Part shown: positions 22,488 through 34,704 of the stretch, piece by piece
Numbering within the stretch: the first letter of the stretch is position 1
Layout of the letters: each line of letters starts with the position of its first letter
Source of the DNA: Thelonectria olida
Lineage: Eukaryota > Ascomycota > Sordariomycetes > Hypocreales > Nectriaceae
Assembly (NCBI GenBank): GCA_020736575.1
Contig: JAGPYM010000017.1
Span: forward strand, 434,001 to 498,000
Length of the DNA: 64,000 nucleotides
Reading direction: 5' to 3'
Notes under the pieces: generated by a model
Told to the model about the DNA's origin: nothing
The model's database searches: none
Seen by the model: only the letters and a program-made list of their open reading frames with translations
Program-made: the position numbers and the translations under genes

Positions 22488-23788
22488 ATGGCCGAGGTTC
22501 CCTCCATCAAGCTCAGCAGCGGCTACGACATGCCCCAGGTGGGCTTCGGTCTCTGGAAGGTCGAGAACAACACTGCCGAGACTGTCTACAACGCCATCAA
22601 GGCTGGTTACCGACTTCTCGACGGTGCCTGCGGTATGTATTCGTACACTTAACCATCATGGCTTACACAGAGCTGCCCGTCTATCCCTCGAAACTACCAC
22701 CATCCCTGTTCAGTTGCCCCTCATGACTTTTACCTAATTACCCCGAGAGAATACCCACCAACCCCTGCACATTGACCCCTCCACCCGCGTCATACTGCTT
22801 CCGGCCCCGCCAAAAAGTAACGGGACAGAAGCATTTGGCTGAATTGACACTTCAAACCACACCCATGCATTGGTACCATTCTAATATCTCTCATCTATAG
22901 ACTACGGCAATGAGAAGGAGTGCGGCGAGGGCGTCGCCCGCGCCATCAAGGAGGGCATCGTGAAGCGTGAGGACCTCTTCATCGTCTCCAAGCTCTGGCA
23001 GACCTTCCACGACGAGGACAAGGTCGAGCCCATCACGCGCCGCCAGCTCGCCGACTGGCAGATCGACTACTTCGACCTCTTCCTCATCCATTTCCCCGTC
23101 GCCCTCGAGTACGTCGACCCCGAGGTCCGCTACCCCCCCGGCTGGCACTACGACGGCGAGTCCGAGATCCGCTGGAGCAAGGCCACCAACCAGGAGACCT
23201 GGGGCGCCATGGAGAAGCTCGTCGAGAACGGCCTCGCCCGCTCCATCGGCATCTCAAACTTCCAGGCCCAGACCATCTACGACCTGCTCAAGTACGCCAA
23301 GATCAAGCCCGCCACCCTCCAGGTCGAGCTGCACCCCTACTACCAGCAGCCCGAGCTCGTGCGCCTCGCCAAGTCCGAGGGCATCGCCATGACCGCCTAC
23401 TCGTCCTTTGGCCCTACCGGCTTCATCGAGCTGGACATGGACCGCGCCAAGTCTGCTTCCCCCCTCATGAAGCATGAGGTCTTCACTGCTCTCGCCGAGA
23501 AGCTCAACAAGACCCCCGCTCAGGTCCTCCTCCGATGGGCCACCCAGCAGGGTCTCGCCGTCATCCCCAAGACTACTCGTCCCGACGTCATGACCGAGAA
23601 CTTGGACTGCTGCGCCTTTGACATTCCCGAGGAGGACATGGCCCGCATCGCCAAGATGGACCTGAACCTCAAGTTTAACCAGCCCACCAACGTAAGACTT
23701 AGCCCATCTGATGCCTCATGCGCTTTGAGCAATCGCTGACTTTTTCATTTAGTACTTCCCCACCGAGAAGCTTTGGATCTTCGCTTAG
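22488..23788 (+). CDS. xyl1: NAD(P)H-dependent D-xylose reductase (aldo-keto reductase)
   Basis: Reduces D-xylose to xylitol, the first step of fungal pentose catabolism; cytosolic. Exons 22488-22632, 22901-23691 and 23753-23788 give 323 residues, the usual length. The protein is a full AKR barrel. The N-terminus is [17 protein letters not shown]. The catalytic tetrad is Asp45, Tyr50 (DGACDYGNE), Lys79 (VSKLW) and His112 (LIHFP). Next come the fungal xylose reductase hallmarks [42 protein letters not shown] and the cofactor loop [15 protein letters not shown]. It ends PTEKLWIFA. Intron 1 is long for this window (268 nt) and splits the active-site codon block DGAC/DYGNE. Codons are strongly GC-ending, as expected for a highly expressed gene. 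The upstream region holds candidate XlnR/Xyr1 sites. Confidence 0.97.
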
Positions 23789-24186
23789 AGGAAGAACCCA
23801 AATTTAACGATGAAAAAGTGATGGGAAACGACTTTGCTTTGGGATCATCTTAGGCGTTTATTCATTTGATGGCCGTATCTTGTAGCCCCAAGGACATCAT
23901 GGGGAGTCCACCGTAGAATACAAGTATATAACCCCCCTAACTCAAGTCCACTTGTATCTGACCTCTGTGAGATGTGCGAAATGTGGAATGATGAACCTAT
24001 GTGTGCTATGCATCATGAAAAACCCTATCTTAACCCTGAGACTTCTGGAACACATGCCCGTAGCGACATCTTTGTGATTCTGTGTTCTCCTCCGTGGATC
24101 GTGTTCTCATGTACCTAATGTAAAATATGCCCCCCAACGCCGTGCCGTATGCGCCGTTATTATCGGAACCTTGGTTGAGCGTGATG
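23789..24186. other. Convergent 3' UTR region of xyl1 and sds22
   Basis: About 400 nt between the two stop codons. No feature beyond UTR sequence. Confidence 0.6.
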
Positions 24187-25441
24187 TTACACCCGGACGA
24201 AAGCTGAGAGTTCAATGTTAGAAAAGGCTATTTTAGGGTGGTAAAATGGGAGAAACGTACTGGCATCAATCTGCTTCAGCTGAGGCAGCGTCAACCGCAC
24301 CTTGTTCCGGTAAAGAGCAGGCGCACGGATCTGTAGGGGGTTGCCCTCAAAATAAACCGTCGTCAGCTGCTCCTTATCCTTGAGGTACTTTTCGATGTCG
24401 TTGAGATCGATGATTTGGTTGTAGCTGGCCCAAAACTCCTCGAGGTTCTTTAGTGGGCCGAGACCCTCCAAGCTGGAGACCTGGTTGTTGCTGATGTCGA
24501 GAACGCGAAGGTTAGCGCAGTGCTCGATGCCCACGAGCGTCTCGAGGGCGTTGTGCGAGATGTACAGCTCCTCAAGGCTCGGGACCTCCTTGAGGGGAGA
24601 GAGGTCGGTGATGCGGTTGGACTGAATGCTAAGGAGGCGCAAGTTCGGCAGGCCGCCGAGACCACCGATTTCGGTAATCTTATTCTTTGCCAACCAGAGC
24701 TCCTCCAGACTTTTCAGAGTGTCGAGGTTCCCAATCTCCCGGATGCGGTTCGAACCCAGCTCCAGCGACGTCAGCTTGTCCAGCCCCTCCAAGCCCTCGA
24801 TCTTTGTGATCTTGTTGGCGACAAAGTATAGGTCCTTCAGCTTGGTAAGGTGGTTGACATGCTTAATATGCTTGATCTTGTTGAAGCTCAGATCCAGGCT
24901 TGTCAGATTTGTTAGCTCGTCGAGGCCGCGGATGTGCGAGATCAGATTATCGTAAAAGTCAAGATCTTGGAGCGTATCGGCGAGGGTGGAGAGGCAAGCA
25001 ATTTCCTGGATGCTGTTCTGACGGAGGCAGAGGCGAGCCACGTTCTTGAAGCGTTCGAGCTTGAGGGCGGATAGCGAACCGATGCGCGAATGGGAGAGCA
25101 TGATCTCGTCGGTGTCGGGGTCTTCGTCGTTGAGCAGGTCTAACACGCCATAGGTCAGCTTTTCGTGCACCTTTTTACGGTAGGTGTTTTGTATTACCTT
25201 CGTCGGCTGCAATCTCGTCGCCGCCCAAGACATTCTCGTCGTCCGAATACTCGGGGTCGGAGAGAGCTTCAGGATTAGCCAAGGCTGCCGACTTGGGCAC
25301 CCTCAGCTTGCCGTCCCAACCCTTGCTGTTTCGCATGACTGGACTTGCTTCACCTTCTGGTCGTGGGGATGGAAGGTCTTCGGGGATGTCGATGTGAGCG
25401 TGGCCGTCAGGGCTCTCTTTATCTGGTACAGGACCGGGCAT
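24187..25441 (-). CDS. sds22: Protein phosphatase 1 regulatory subunit Sds22 (leucine-rich repeats)
   Basis: Binds the catalytic subunit of protein phosphatase 1 (Glc7) and controls its folding, nuclear targeting and mitotic activity. Exons 25198-25441, 24261-25139 and 24187-24203 (introns 58 and 57 nt) give 379 residues. An acidic N-terminus of about 80 residues is followed by the capping helix segment DTDEIMLSHSRIGSLSAL. Then come about eleven SDS22-type 22-residue leucine-rich repeats (for example LTSLDLSFNKIKHI, LEELYISHNALETL, LRVLDISNNQVSSL). The protein ends in the LRR cap NPLQIRAPALYRNKVRLTLPQLKQIDATFVRV. The last exon is only 17 nt, coding TFVRV and a stop; it is well supported because it restores the conserved ending. 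Confidence 0.96.
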
Positions 25442-26249
25442 GGTAATGGTTTGTGCGTGTATTCGTATATAGTTGCGTTTGAACCTTGAATCGCTGGAGG
25501 TTGCCGTACGAACGTTGTGTACTTTGTAGGGGACGAGTTTGCGGCGGGGGCGGGGGCTTTCGAGTGTGTAGAATGGAAGGGATAAAAGAAGAGGGTTGGG
25601 ATATTAAAAGGTACGGTTTGCGTTGGATGGAAGACAACGACCGTTCGCTGTCAGTCAGGTATTCATGCAGTAGCCTCGGCGTTTGCAACCTAAATACGGT
25701 GACGGTTATTACTTGGTTAGGCGGTTTCGGGTTGAAGCTGGAGATTTTCAGGGCAGACACGTTGGCTTACTACGCACTTACATACCAGATCCAGGCGACG
25801 GACGGGCATACGACGGGATTTAGCGGGCACTTTTGCACCGAAGCTCGATGCAGTCAGTCTCTGACGTTATCAGTCCACCTTGTTCTGGAACCATTTTGCA
25901 GGCCGTCTTGCATTGTTCCTCATTACTAAGTTAGGATGATGAGGATTGGCCCAGTTGTGCGTCCCGCCCCGTTCGCTGCTCTTGTGATATGTCATGCGCC
26001 GCCGCTCTGGCAACACCATCATGTCGTTGTCTCTCTTGTCAATCGCATCACCCGCAGCAGTGTCGAGTCCAGTCCAGTCGCGAGCGAACATGTCATAGCC
26101 GAGTAGGCGTCAAAGCCCGCGCCGTCGCCCACGTCTGTCTGTCTGCCCGCCGCGCATACAGTACACTTGCAGTATTTGCCGCATGTTTGCTGCTTCTGTT
26201 CTTCAATGGCACTGAGCCGATTGCCTTTCACGGCCACGCGACCGTTATC
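25442..26249. other. Divergent promoter region between sds22 and the alpha/beta hydrolase
   Basis: About 800 nt. No supported ORF or RNA gene. Confidence 0.55.
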
Positions 26250-27454
26250 ATGCACCCGCCGCCACGACCTCCGATTGCTGCCACGGGCGCTGCCGCCGAC
26301 ATTGCTCGCATGTGAGTCTAGGGCTGCTGCTCGCGCCCGCCATGTTCGCAGCTGCAGGAGATGCTTTCACGTTGCGCCCATCTTGATGCCCCCGCTGCTG
26401 TTTGGTGGCCTTTTTATCGCGCTTTGGACGTGGAAGTGCATGGCCATGGTCATGTTCCAGAATACCATCATCTACAACCCCTTTCTGCCGCCCAATGCGC
26501 GGAGCATGACCATCGATGAGTATGCGAAGGAGTGCGGCGGCATTGCTTGGCGAGAGGAGAGGACCAAGTCTTTGGACGGCACCGAGATTGCGCTTTGTGT
26601 CTCCGATGTGTCGGCCCCATCTCCCACAGATAATGGGAACAAGACACCTGTTTATATCCTCTACTTCCAAGGTTTGTTATTGTAATTGCACTCTTGATGC
26701 GCAGCTCACTCCGATCTCAGGGAACGCCTCTTCGCTACCGCCCAGACTTCCGGATCTCTCGTGGATTCTGCGTCGAGTGCGGGACGCCGACGCTTCCTTT
26801 ACGTTAACCATGGTCTGTGTGAGCTACCGAGGCTACTGGACTTCGCACGACCGACCCCACGAACGAGGAATAAATCTGGATGCTGAGGCGGGGCTGCGAT
26901 GGGTGACCCAGTTGCATGAGGAACGGTTTGCAGGAGTAAACGATGTGAAGCCAGTTGTGTTGCTTTGGGGCCAGAGCATTGGATGCGGCTTTGCTACAAA
27001 CCTGGCAGCCAAAGAAAGGCGCCCATCAGACCTTGCCCCGGACGCTCTCATATTGGAAACCCCCTTCACCTCTGTTAGAGACATGCTTCATGCACTGTAT
27101 CCTCAGAAATGGCTTCCGTACCAGTATTTGCACCCGTTCCTTTGGAACCACCTGGACAGCTGGACGAACCTTGGCGTGATAGCCAAGAGGTACAAGACAA
27201 GGATGCCCGGGATATACATTGTTGAAGCCGGCAAAGACGAGCTTGTCCCCGCCGATCATGGTGACCAATTATTCAAGCAGTGCGAGGATGTTGGACTCCC
27301 AGTGGAGCGGCGTAAGGTGCGCGGGGCACTTCACAACGAAGCCATGGTAAGGAAAGGAGGCAGAGATGCCATTGCGCAGTCCATCACGTTGGCCATCACA
27401 CGTAGTCGAGCACATGCTCCATCACCAGGATCTGCTTCCCACAAAAGGGAGTAG
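26250..27454 (+). CDS. Membrane-anchored alpha/beta hydrolase (ABHD12/ABHD13/BEM46-like)
   Basis: Serine hydrolase, probably an esterase, lipase or acyl-protein thioesterase at a membrane. Exons 26250-26311, 26358-26671 and 26721-27454 give 369 residues. A short cytosolic N-terminus precedes one membrane helix (about residues 27-50, PILMPPLLFGGLFIALWTW). The catalytic domain follows: the strand/oxyanion region VYILYFQGNASSLPPRLPDL, the loop YRGYWTSHDRPHERGINLDAEAGL, the nucleophile elbow GQSIG (Ser211), the acid in EAGKDELVPADHG and the histidine in GALHNEAM. All three catalytic residues are present. The first intron is only 46 nt and exon 1 codes just 20 residues; an alternative start at MPPLLFGG in exon 2 would still keep the helix. 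Its substrate cannot be told from sequence. Confidence 0.88.
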
Positions 27455-28857
27455 GATAAGGCCTGAATACAAAAAGACTTCGATCTCCCCCCTAACGACG
27501 TACGTACAACTCTCCCTTGTGGCACAAAGGCAAAACGTGAACTCGGGTCATCTCGGCCAACAAACATGGTGGACATTGAGCGACAGGGGTTGTGTGACCT
27601 CGTGAAAGATGCCGTCACGGTCAAACAACTTCTCGGGACAGCTTCCCAGCAGGCTCGAGACTAGCGAGACTAGCAAACCAGCATGCCTGCATTGCCTTGA
27701 TTGTGTGGAGGGTTGGGCCGGGTACCTACTGTCTGGTACCGTGGCAATCTAACTGAGTGGAGGTCCACTGAGAGAAAGCATGGGGTTGAAGGGAGAGCCG
27801 AAAGTGTGCTTTGGAGAAGAAGCTGCGATAATGGCGTCTCCTGGAGTCGTGAGGATTAGATATCGAGAAATAAACCACGACAGCATTGCTGGCACTTTGA
27901 TGCATGAATATGGCCCCTAATTGAGCCCAATTGAATGTTCAGAACTCGAAGATGCAATTTACAAAAAAGTAGACGAGGCTTGCCCCAGAAATGCGAGCCT
28001 CGTTGCGAGTTGCAACTCCATCGGCGAGCATGCACTACCATCCGGTCCCAGCCTCTGGAGGACTTCTGCCTTGCGAGACTCCCCATCCAGCACGCCGCAA
28101 CCCGCATTAACATCTCGTCCAGCGAACTGTTTCCACACCACCCAAAAGCAAAACTACCGACCGGGTGAGCTTGAGAACCCCCCCTGGCTTCAGTGGCCAC
28201 CCCCTGAGCTTTTTTTGTGCTGGTGACTCAAAAGAGTTCGGCGAGGCGTCGTCGACTTGGAGATCCTTGCCCTGCGGATGTCGTCCGCCCTCATTTTCCA
28301 GCTGTTGGTCCGCTGGAAGACCAGCCGCACGGAGCAGCCACTTTACGCCAGCACGCTCCGCACACGCCCTGCTCCGCCCGAGTTGGGGCCTTATTAGGCA
28401 TCTACTCATGCACGTGATATCGCGCCTCGTTCGTTCCCTACTTTACACGAAGGATGCTCAGCGGACGCGTTGCACTGACGACGTTATCACCAAAGGCCTA
28501 GCTGACTAGCTTCACTCCCCTCCACCAAGGAAAAAGGTACATAATTGGGCCAGGGGTATGAATGCAGGCAGAATCCGCATGTTCCGCACGGAGCAGCCCA
28601 GTCGAATTATAAAGATGGCCTCTCTCCTCGCATCCCATTCACAGCTTGAGCCATCCAGCTTCGTGCATTCAAGTTTGAGGCCTGAGGTAGGTCCATCGTC
28701 CAAAACATTCGACGCTTTTCTCTCTTTTTCTCCGTTTCTGTCCAAAAATCAACGTCCGTGTTTGCCTGCTATTTCCATCCGCTCTCAACAATAAATACCC
28801 TCGGCTGTCATCGCCATTTAATCACAATTTGACCGTTTCCCCGTCAAATCCATCAAC
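27455..28857. other. Intergenic region upstream of the BTB protein gene
   Basis: About 1.4 kb holding the hydrolase 3' UTR and the BTB gene promoter. Short unsupported ORFs only. Confidence 0.55.
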
Positions 28858-29887
28858 ATGTTTTCCAGATCGAGCAAGAGCTTCACCAAGGGCCACAGGC
28901 AAAGCAAGTCCACCGCATCTTTCAGCAAAGCCTCGTCCTTTAGCAAAGACAGCGGAGTGACCAAGCGACGACATGAATCTCGCCACCGCAGGCCTGCGAC
29001 GGCTTCGACTGCTGCTGCAAGTGAGGATACCGCCATGAATAAGTATGTATCTCCCATTTTGAACTTCATTTTTTGCATAGACTTACACTGTATTCGCAAT
29101 AGCAACTTGACTTCTGCCATCGTTACCCTCGTCGTCGGTGCCGAACAGCGCCTATTCGCCGCCCACGAAGAGATTCTCTCCAACAGCCCCTTCTTCAGCC
29201 ATGCACTCCGCAACGGATACATGGACGTCACCACGAAGCGAATTTCTCTCCCCGACGAAGAGCCTCAAATCTTCAGTTCCGTCCTGGAATATCTCTACAA
29301 GGGCGACTACTATCCTCGTCTCTTGCACAACAAGCGTCGGAACTCATGGGAGCTGGAGCCCGCCGACGAAGGGGATCGAGCTTCCCTCGAGAGCACCGTC
29401 TACCATCGTGGCGTCGACGGCGATCTCCTGAAGGACACTGTCATTTACTGCGCGGCCGAGAAATATGGCCTTGAGGAGTTGAAGAAGCTTGCGTTGCGGA
29501 AGCAAGGACTTCGTGAGTTGTTCTCCTAACTCGATTTGCCCCCCACCCGTTTCCTAACTCGAGCATAGAGTCTGGAATTCAATGCAGCACAATCTTGGCT
29601 TCGGCGAGATATGCCTACAATCACACACCCGACACTGACTCGAAGCTTCGAGCTCACTATCTCGCCCTTATCATCCGCTCCCGCAGCACCTTCAAGAGGA
29701 GCGGCACCATGCAACTCGAGATGTACAATGGCGGAACTCAACTCTTCTTTGATCTTTTCGTTGCTCTTTGCAACCACGTTGATGATATTTCCTCTGTACA
29801 GTGAGTAACTCCATTACTATCGCCATCATCGGCTAGTTCTCACACGTTGCCAGGAACACTCCACGATCCAATCGCCACTTCTCTTAA
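28858..29887 (+). CDS. BTB/POZ domain protein
   Basis: BTB domains mediate dimerisation and often link substrates to Cullin-3 ubiquitin ligases. Predicted exons 28858-29042, 29103-29512, 29569-29800 and 29854-29887 give 286 residues. A basic Ser/Lys-rich N-terminus (about 60 residues, repeated SFSK/SFTK) is followed by the BTB core: NLTSAIVTLVVGAEQRLFAA, HEEILSNSPFFSHALRNGYM, RISLPDEEPQIFSSVLEYLY, then a KGDYYP extension and VIYCAAEKYGLEELKKLALRK. No Kelch, MATH or zinc finger follows. Intron 1 (29043-29102) is 60 nt with no in-frame stop, so its retention would insert 20 residues. The last junction is ambiguous. The donor GTGAGT overlaps an in-frame TGA, so translation either stops there (ending DDISSVQ) or splices to a 34-nt exon ending NTPRSNRHFS. 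Family sure, function unknown. Confidence 0.85.
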
Positions 29888-31138
29888 TGCTTTTTCCTGC
29901 ACACGACTTCTTCACCACTAATGGCACGACAACTCTCTCTTCTTCTGCCCTCTGCTTCGCGGCACTCGAATCTAAAAGAAGAAACCACACCTAAAAATTG
30001 CATAAAACAAGGGGGGCGTTAGGAGTTCTATGATAACGACGTGCTTTTTTTCTTCACGGGCTTTGTTTCTCGGTGCGATTTGATATTTGCTGGACTTGAC
30101 CTCCTCAGTTTGTCCTCCCTGATTTCCCCTGTACGATTACTTTTCTCGGTTGGATATTTTCGGAACCTTTTTCTTTTTTTCCCCTTTTCCTTTTAATTTG
30201 TCTCGGAGCTCACGGTTTAACTTCACGGTGGTCAAGAATGCCTCGGAAATATTGGGCAGCAGGTTTTGGGTTTTGGGTATCTATCAAGACTGACATCAAC
30301 GCGCGGGTGGAACATTTGTATCATTATTCACGACGTTCGTTACGTGCGTGGTTTATTTTAGAGAAGCGCAAACACCTTGATTGAATGACTGGATTTCATT
30401 CTAACTATGCTATGCTCTCGCTTTGCTGCCCTCACTTTTGTGTCGACCCCCTGATTCCTGATCGTGAACTTGGCCAGTGGACTCGGGTGGTGTGAATGAG
30501 AGATGCTCTCCACACCACCATATTATTAGCCAAGCCGCCTGAAAAAAGCATGCTATCGACCCACTGAATCATTCTGAAACAATCTTCCATTGTCGGAAGT
30601 CTTCCCCGGAAAAGAACAGAAGAGTGAGTCAGTTACATGCCTTGGGGGTGCGATATGCCACAATTGCGGACCGAGGTCGTTAACGTTAATTGTATGGGGG
30701 CCAAATAGTCCCGGCATTGGCCGGCCGAGTCGTAAGTTGCTGGGAATAAGACCTATTGAAACTTTTTTCTTCACTCTGGTTGGGATCAAGGAGATAATGC
30801 CCAACTCCATGAGTAGGGATGGCGGGCTGAGGGCGACGAGCTAATGCGATGCACGCTCCTGTGCTTCGGCGTGAATATGGCGCAAAGACTCAGACGGCAG
30901 ATTCAGTCTCGGGGAAGCCAAAGGAGCAAGGGGGATAAAAAAGCAAGCAAAAGGTTCAGTCGGCCCTGATTTGTCGAGATAAGCGTCATTGTTGCCGCAT
31001 AGAGGTCTTAGTCCTACCTCAATGCTGCCATATCCTTCGACGACGGCAAGTCTAAAAGGGTGCGAATAACCGTCCTGCACTGCATATCCTCGTATTGCGC
31101 CTGTGCAGTGACCCTCAGTCCACCACCGTTTTTTCTCG
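29888..31138. other. Convergent intergenic region between the BTB gene and csn12
   Basis: About 1.25 kb, T-rich near 30160-30200 (probable 3' UTR). No supported gene. Confidence 0.55.
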
Positions 31139-32993
31139 TTACACGCCAGTACCAGGGAAAGCGCCCTTCTTGGAGAGCACCACGATGCCTCGCTCTCGAG
31201 CGATATAGCCTTTCATCAGATCCTAAATTGAATGACCCTGGTTAGTTACTCATATCTTTGTAAGGCTGATGTCTGGGGTAAGGGGTGTGGATGTAGAGCT
31301 ATCGTCAATGCCCCAGGCAGACATCTAGACGAGGCAGCCATGAGGTGACGAGTATTTAGTCAAATGACTGCCACATGTCCCCGAGATTCCGATTTTACAT
31401 CGTTTTTCACATTTTCAAACGGATATAAAAGTCACTCGACTGGTTTTCAGAGGCAACCATCGCCTAACGAAGCGAACGTGATGGACAACTCACCTTGTAG
31501 ATCATGTTGGCCAGCAGGCACTCGATTTCATCCGGATCGATCAAATCCCTGCCGCTTCCCATACTAACGGCGGCTTGGAATTCGACAACAGGTACACGCG
31601 TACGGCGCACAGGTGCTTCGCCCTCTTTCGTTTCATCGAAGCCTCCCGCAATAAAGACCTTACGCAGCAGGTTACGCAGGGCGATATCTCGGCCCCGCTC
31701 GAGCGTCAGGTAGATGCGTTGCTTGACAAATTCATCCTCGCCTTTCTGCAAAGCGAGGTCAAAAGCACGAAGGTTGCCGGTCTTGATGCATGTGGCCAAT
31801 GGGAGGAACAGCTCCTGTAAGCGAGGGTAGTTTGCTAGTAGAGCCTTGGTGGGGAGGACGTGACTGGTAAGGAGGCGGCAAGGAATGAGGTAGGTAAGAA
31901 TACGCCTGTAATAGTTAGTGATGCATCGGAGTCCGTGAATGGTAGGTAACATACTCGGCCTGTGGCCGCGCATCTTTGTGGCAAAGCGCCCAAGCCTCGG
32001 TAAGATGTGACTCGGCCTGAGATTACCTGTTAGCCTCATTCACGCCCAAGTAATGCCATGTAACAGCCTCCTACCTCAACGTAGTTTTCCTCTAAGAAGA
32101 ATAGCACACCTTCGTAATACTTGAACGTCACCCTCTGAGACTTAGGAAACATCTCTAGCGGCGGCATGTCTCCCTTGTCCTTGTAGACTGCAAGGGTCTT
32201 GAGGATGGTCCTTGAGAGAGATGCCGAGTTCAGCTTGAAATAGGTCTTGAAAAGCAGGTTGATGACGAAGTAGATGCCCCATTTTCTTGATTCTTCTAGT
32301 GGCGCTCTAAGATGGTAGTCAGATGGTTGTGTTCCATGAGTGATTAAAGAGAGAAAGGGGTTGTTACCGGTCGTTTAGACAAAGGGTAAAGATACGCTTC
32401 AAATGTTGCTCGCAATCCCTTAGTTGCCCCTGCTTGTCCGTCTCGGAATCAAAATCATCCTGCAATAGCGCAGATCCAACAGAGGGGTCATTCGCCGTAC
32501 GATTACGCTCCTCATCGGACTTGATGGCAAACAGGCGCAGGTACTTCCCGACCATGTAGAGAGAGGGGATCGTCCAAGCCTCGAAACCATGGGAATTGTA
32601 CCCCCGAATAAGCATCGAGGTCAACTCCTTCCAAAGCTCGTACACCTTCGTCCACGAGCCCTGTCAAATAATGAGCACAGGAATCTCACATGAGAGAGAA
32701 TACTGCACCTTTCCATTTTCACCCGCCACAATCTCACCGACAGCATTCCAGTATGCTGTGTATACCTCGACCCAGCCAGTCACCTCATCATGGTCCATTT
32801 TCCGGCGGTGTGATGTGTTGCTTTTGATGAAGTGCTTGATGTCACTTTTGACACTGTGAGAATTGGTGCTCTGCCGAACAGCTCTCAGACGATGAGGGTG
32901 ACCTGGCGGAGCCACGGGCGAGAGTGTCTGAGCTATTTGGTAGCCATTTCGGGCGGCATGAGCCTTGCCGAAGTCCTCAAAGAGTTCGTTCAT
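31139..32993 (-). CDS. csn12: PCI-domain protein Csn12 / PCID2 (Thp1-like)
   Basis: PCI proteins scaffold the COP9 signalosome, proteasome lid, eIF3 and TREX-2. This family (yeast Csn12, metazoan PCID2) works with Thp3/Sac3-type partners in mRNA maturation and export, and was first named as a COP9-associated subunit. Exons 32709-32993, 32368-32660, 32075-32306, 31955-32016, 31494-31905 and 31139-31222 give 455 residues. Landmarks are the N-terminal [18 protein letters not shown], the TPR-like helical stretch around [28 protein letters not shown], the conserved [12 protein letters not shown], and the PCI winged-helix part. The PCI part runs from [26 protein letters not shown] through [33 protein letters not shown]. 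The last intron (31223-31493) is long (271 nt), but both sides match the family. It is divergent from eL20 with about 500 bp between. Confidence 0.93.
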
Positions 32994-33499
32994 GATTGTG
33001 AGTTGTTGGGCTTAGGAGGGCCAGCTGGGCAGTCGATGCCAAAAAATGAGAAAGAGATGATTGATAGAACCACGGAGACTCAGAATAATGTATCAAGCAA
33101 TTTCACTGTTATGGGGTTAGTTATTATTGATTGGAGGCGACCTGGGTGTTGACCCTTCTTGAAATGTTGTCTTTGTCTTCCCTTCTAAAAGTGACGATGG
33201 GCTCGTTGTCGTCGCTGATTGGATGGTGGATTTCAAAGTCTTGGCAATCTCCCAAGTGACTGCACACGTGACAGTTCTCGAAGTGGGTCCGTTCTGACCA
33301 ATCGGTGCTGGGGTCCAAGCCCTCCAGAGCTTCGTTTCTTTAGCCCTCCCACATCTCCGCACAAAAAAAAATCTCGGTGCGACTCCTGCAACTTCGGCCA
33401 TCTTTAAACATTCGCGATAGTCGGAAGACACTTGACAACCGTCACCGTAGGTCGCCAACAGACTCAACACTCAAGGGATATCACTAACAATCATTACAG
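32994..33499. promoter_or_regulatory. Shared divergent promoter of csn12 and eL20
   Basis: 506 bp between two start codons facing away from each other. It should hold both promoters. No element is called with confidence. Confidence 0.5.
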
Positions 33500-34485
33500 A
33501 TGGGTAAGCTCTCTCTTTATATTCGTATAGACGACTCGACGATGCCGCGCGCCGTGGTTCAAAACGATGCACGATAATTTCAACACTCTCGAATTGTGAG
33601 GCAGGGGACGGCACGCAGGATGAGGATTGGCTTCTGCGACATGAACTGCCTCTGCAGCTTCGATTTTCCGAATTTTTAAAACGCAGCGAGCTTGTTCTGG
33701 GAAATTTTACATCAACTACGAGACCACGGAATTTCGACATTTTGACATAATTACGACAAACCAACTGCATCTCACGACACCAATGGCGCGCGGCATTGAA
33801 GCACACATACCAACTTCCAGGAACTCTCATACTGACTCTATCCCCAGGTCGTCTTCAGGAATACGAGGTCATTGGCCGCCACTTGCCCACCGAGGCCAAC
33901 CCTACCCCCGCCATGTACCGCATGACCATCTTCGCTCCCAACGAGACGGTCGCCAAGTCCCGGTACTGGTATTTCCTGCGTGGTCTCCGAAAGGTCAAGA
34001 AGGCCACTGGTGAGATCGTCTCCGTCAAGGTGGTACGTATATAATTTTCTTCGGAGGACAAGGAAGACGTCGCTGACTTTGCCTCAGATCCACGAGGCCC
34101 GTCCCCTCAAGATCAAGAACTTTGGTATCTGGATCCGATACGACTCCCGCTCGGGTACGCACAACATGTACAAGGAGTACCGTGAGCTGTCCCGAACCGA
34201 CGCCGTCGAGTCCCTTTACTCCGACATGGCCGCCCGCCACCGTGCCCGCTTCAGGTCGATCCACGTGCGTATCCGTCTTCAACCTGGTACGATTTTGCTC
34301 CGAAAACTAACATTTGAATCTTGTAGGTCCTCCGCGTTGCCGAGATCGAGAAGACCGAGGACATCAAGCGACCCTACATCCGCCAGCTCACCCAGAAGGG
34401 CCTAAGCTTCCCTCTCCCCCACCGCGTCCCCAAGGAGAGCGCCAAGAAGATCTTCAGCGCCAAGCGACCTTCCACTTTCGCTTAA
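33500..34485 (+). CDS. rpl20: 60S ribosomal protein eL20 (L18a/L20 family)
   Basis: Structural protein of the large ribosomal subunit. Exons 33500-33503, 33848-34032, 34088-34264 and 34327-34485 give 174 residues, the normal length. Family motifs are [22 protein letters not shown]-like (here [20 protein letters not shown]), [59 protein letters not shown] and the C-terminal [20 protein letters not shown]. Exon 1 holds only ATGG, followed by a 344-nt intron, the longest in this window. A long intron right after the start codon is common in fungal ribosomal protein genes and may aid high expression. Confidence 0.97.
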
Positions 34486-34704
34486 GAGTGTTTTCGATTT
34501 CGAGGACGGTTGGGCAGGCTCTGCGGGTGTTACTACGGATCATGGAAATATCAACTGCATCTTCTCGATAAAACGAGAAATGAATGAACCAAAAAATCTT
34601 GAGCATGCTAAAACTACATGTGGTGTGTGAGGGGTGATGCAATTGATTGGGTTTCTAAAACTAAAAAGACGTGTTTAAACCATTGAACCCCTTGATCGTG
34701 AAGG

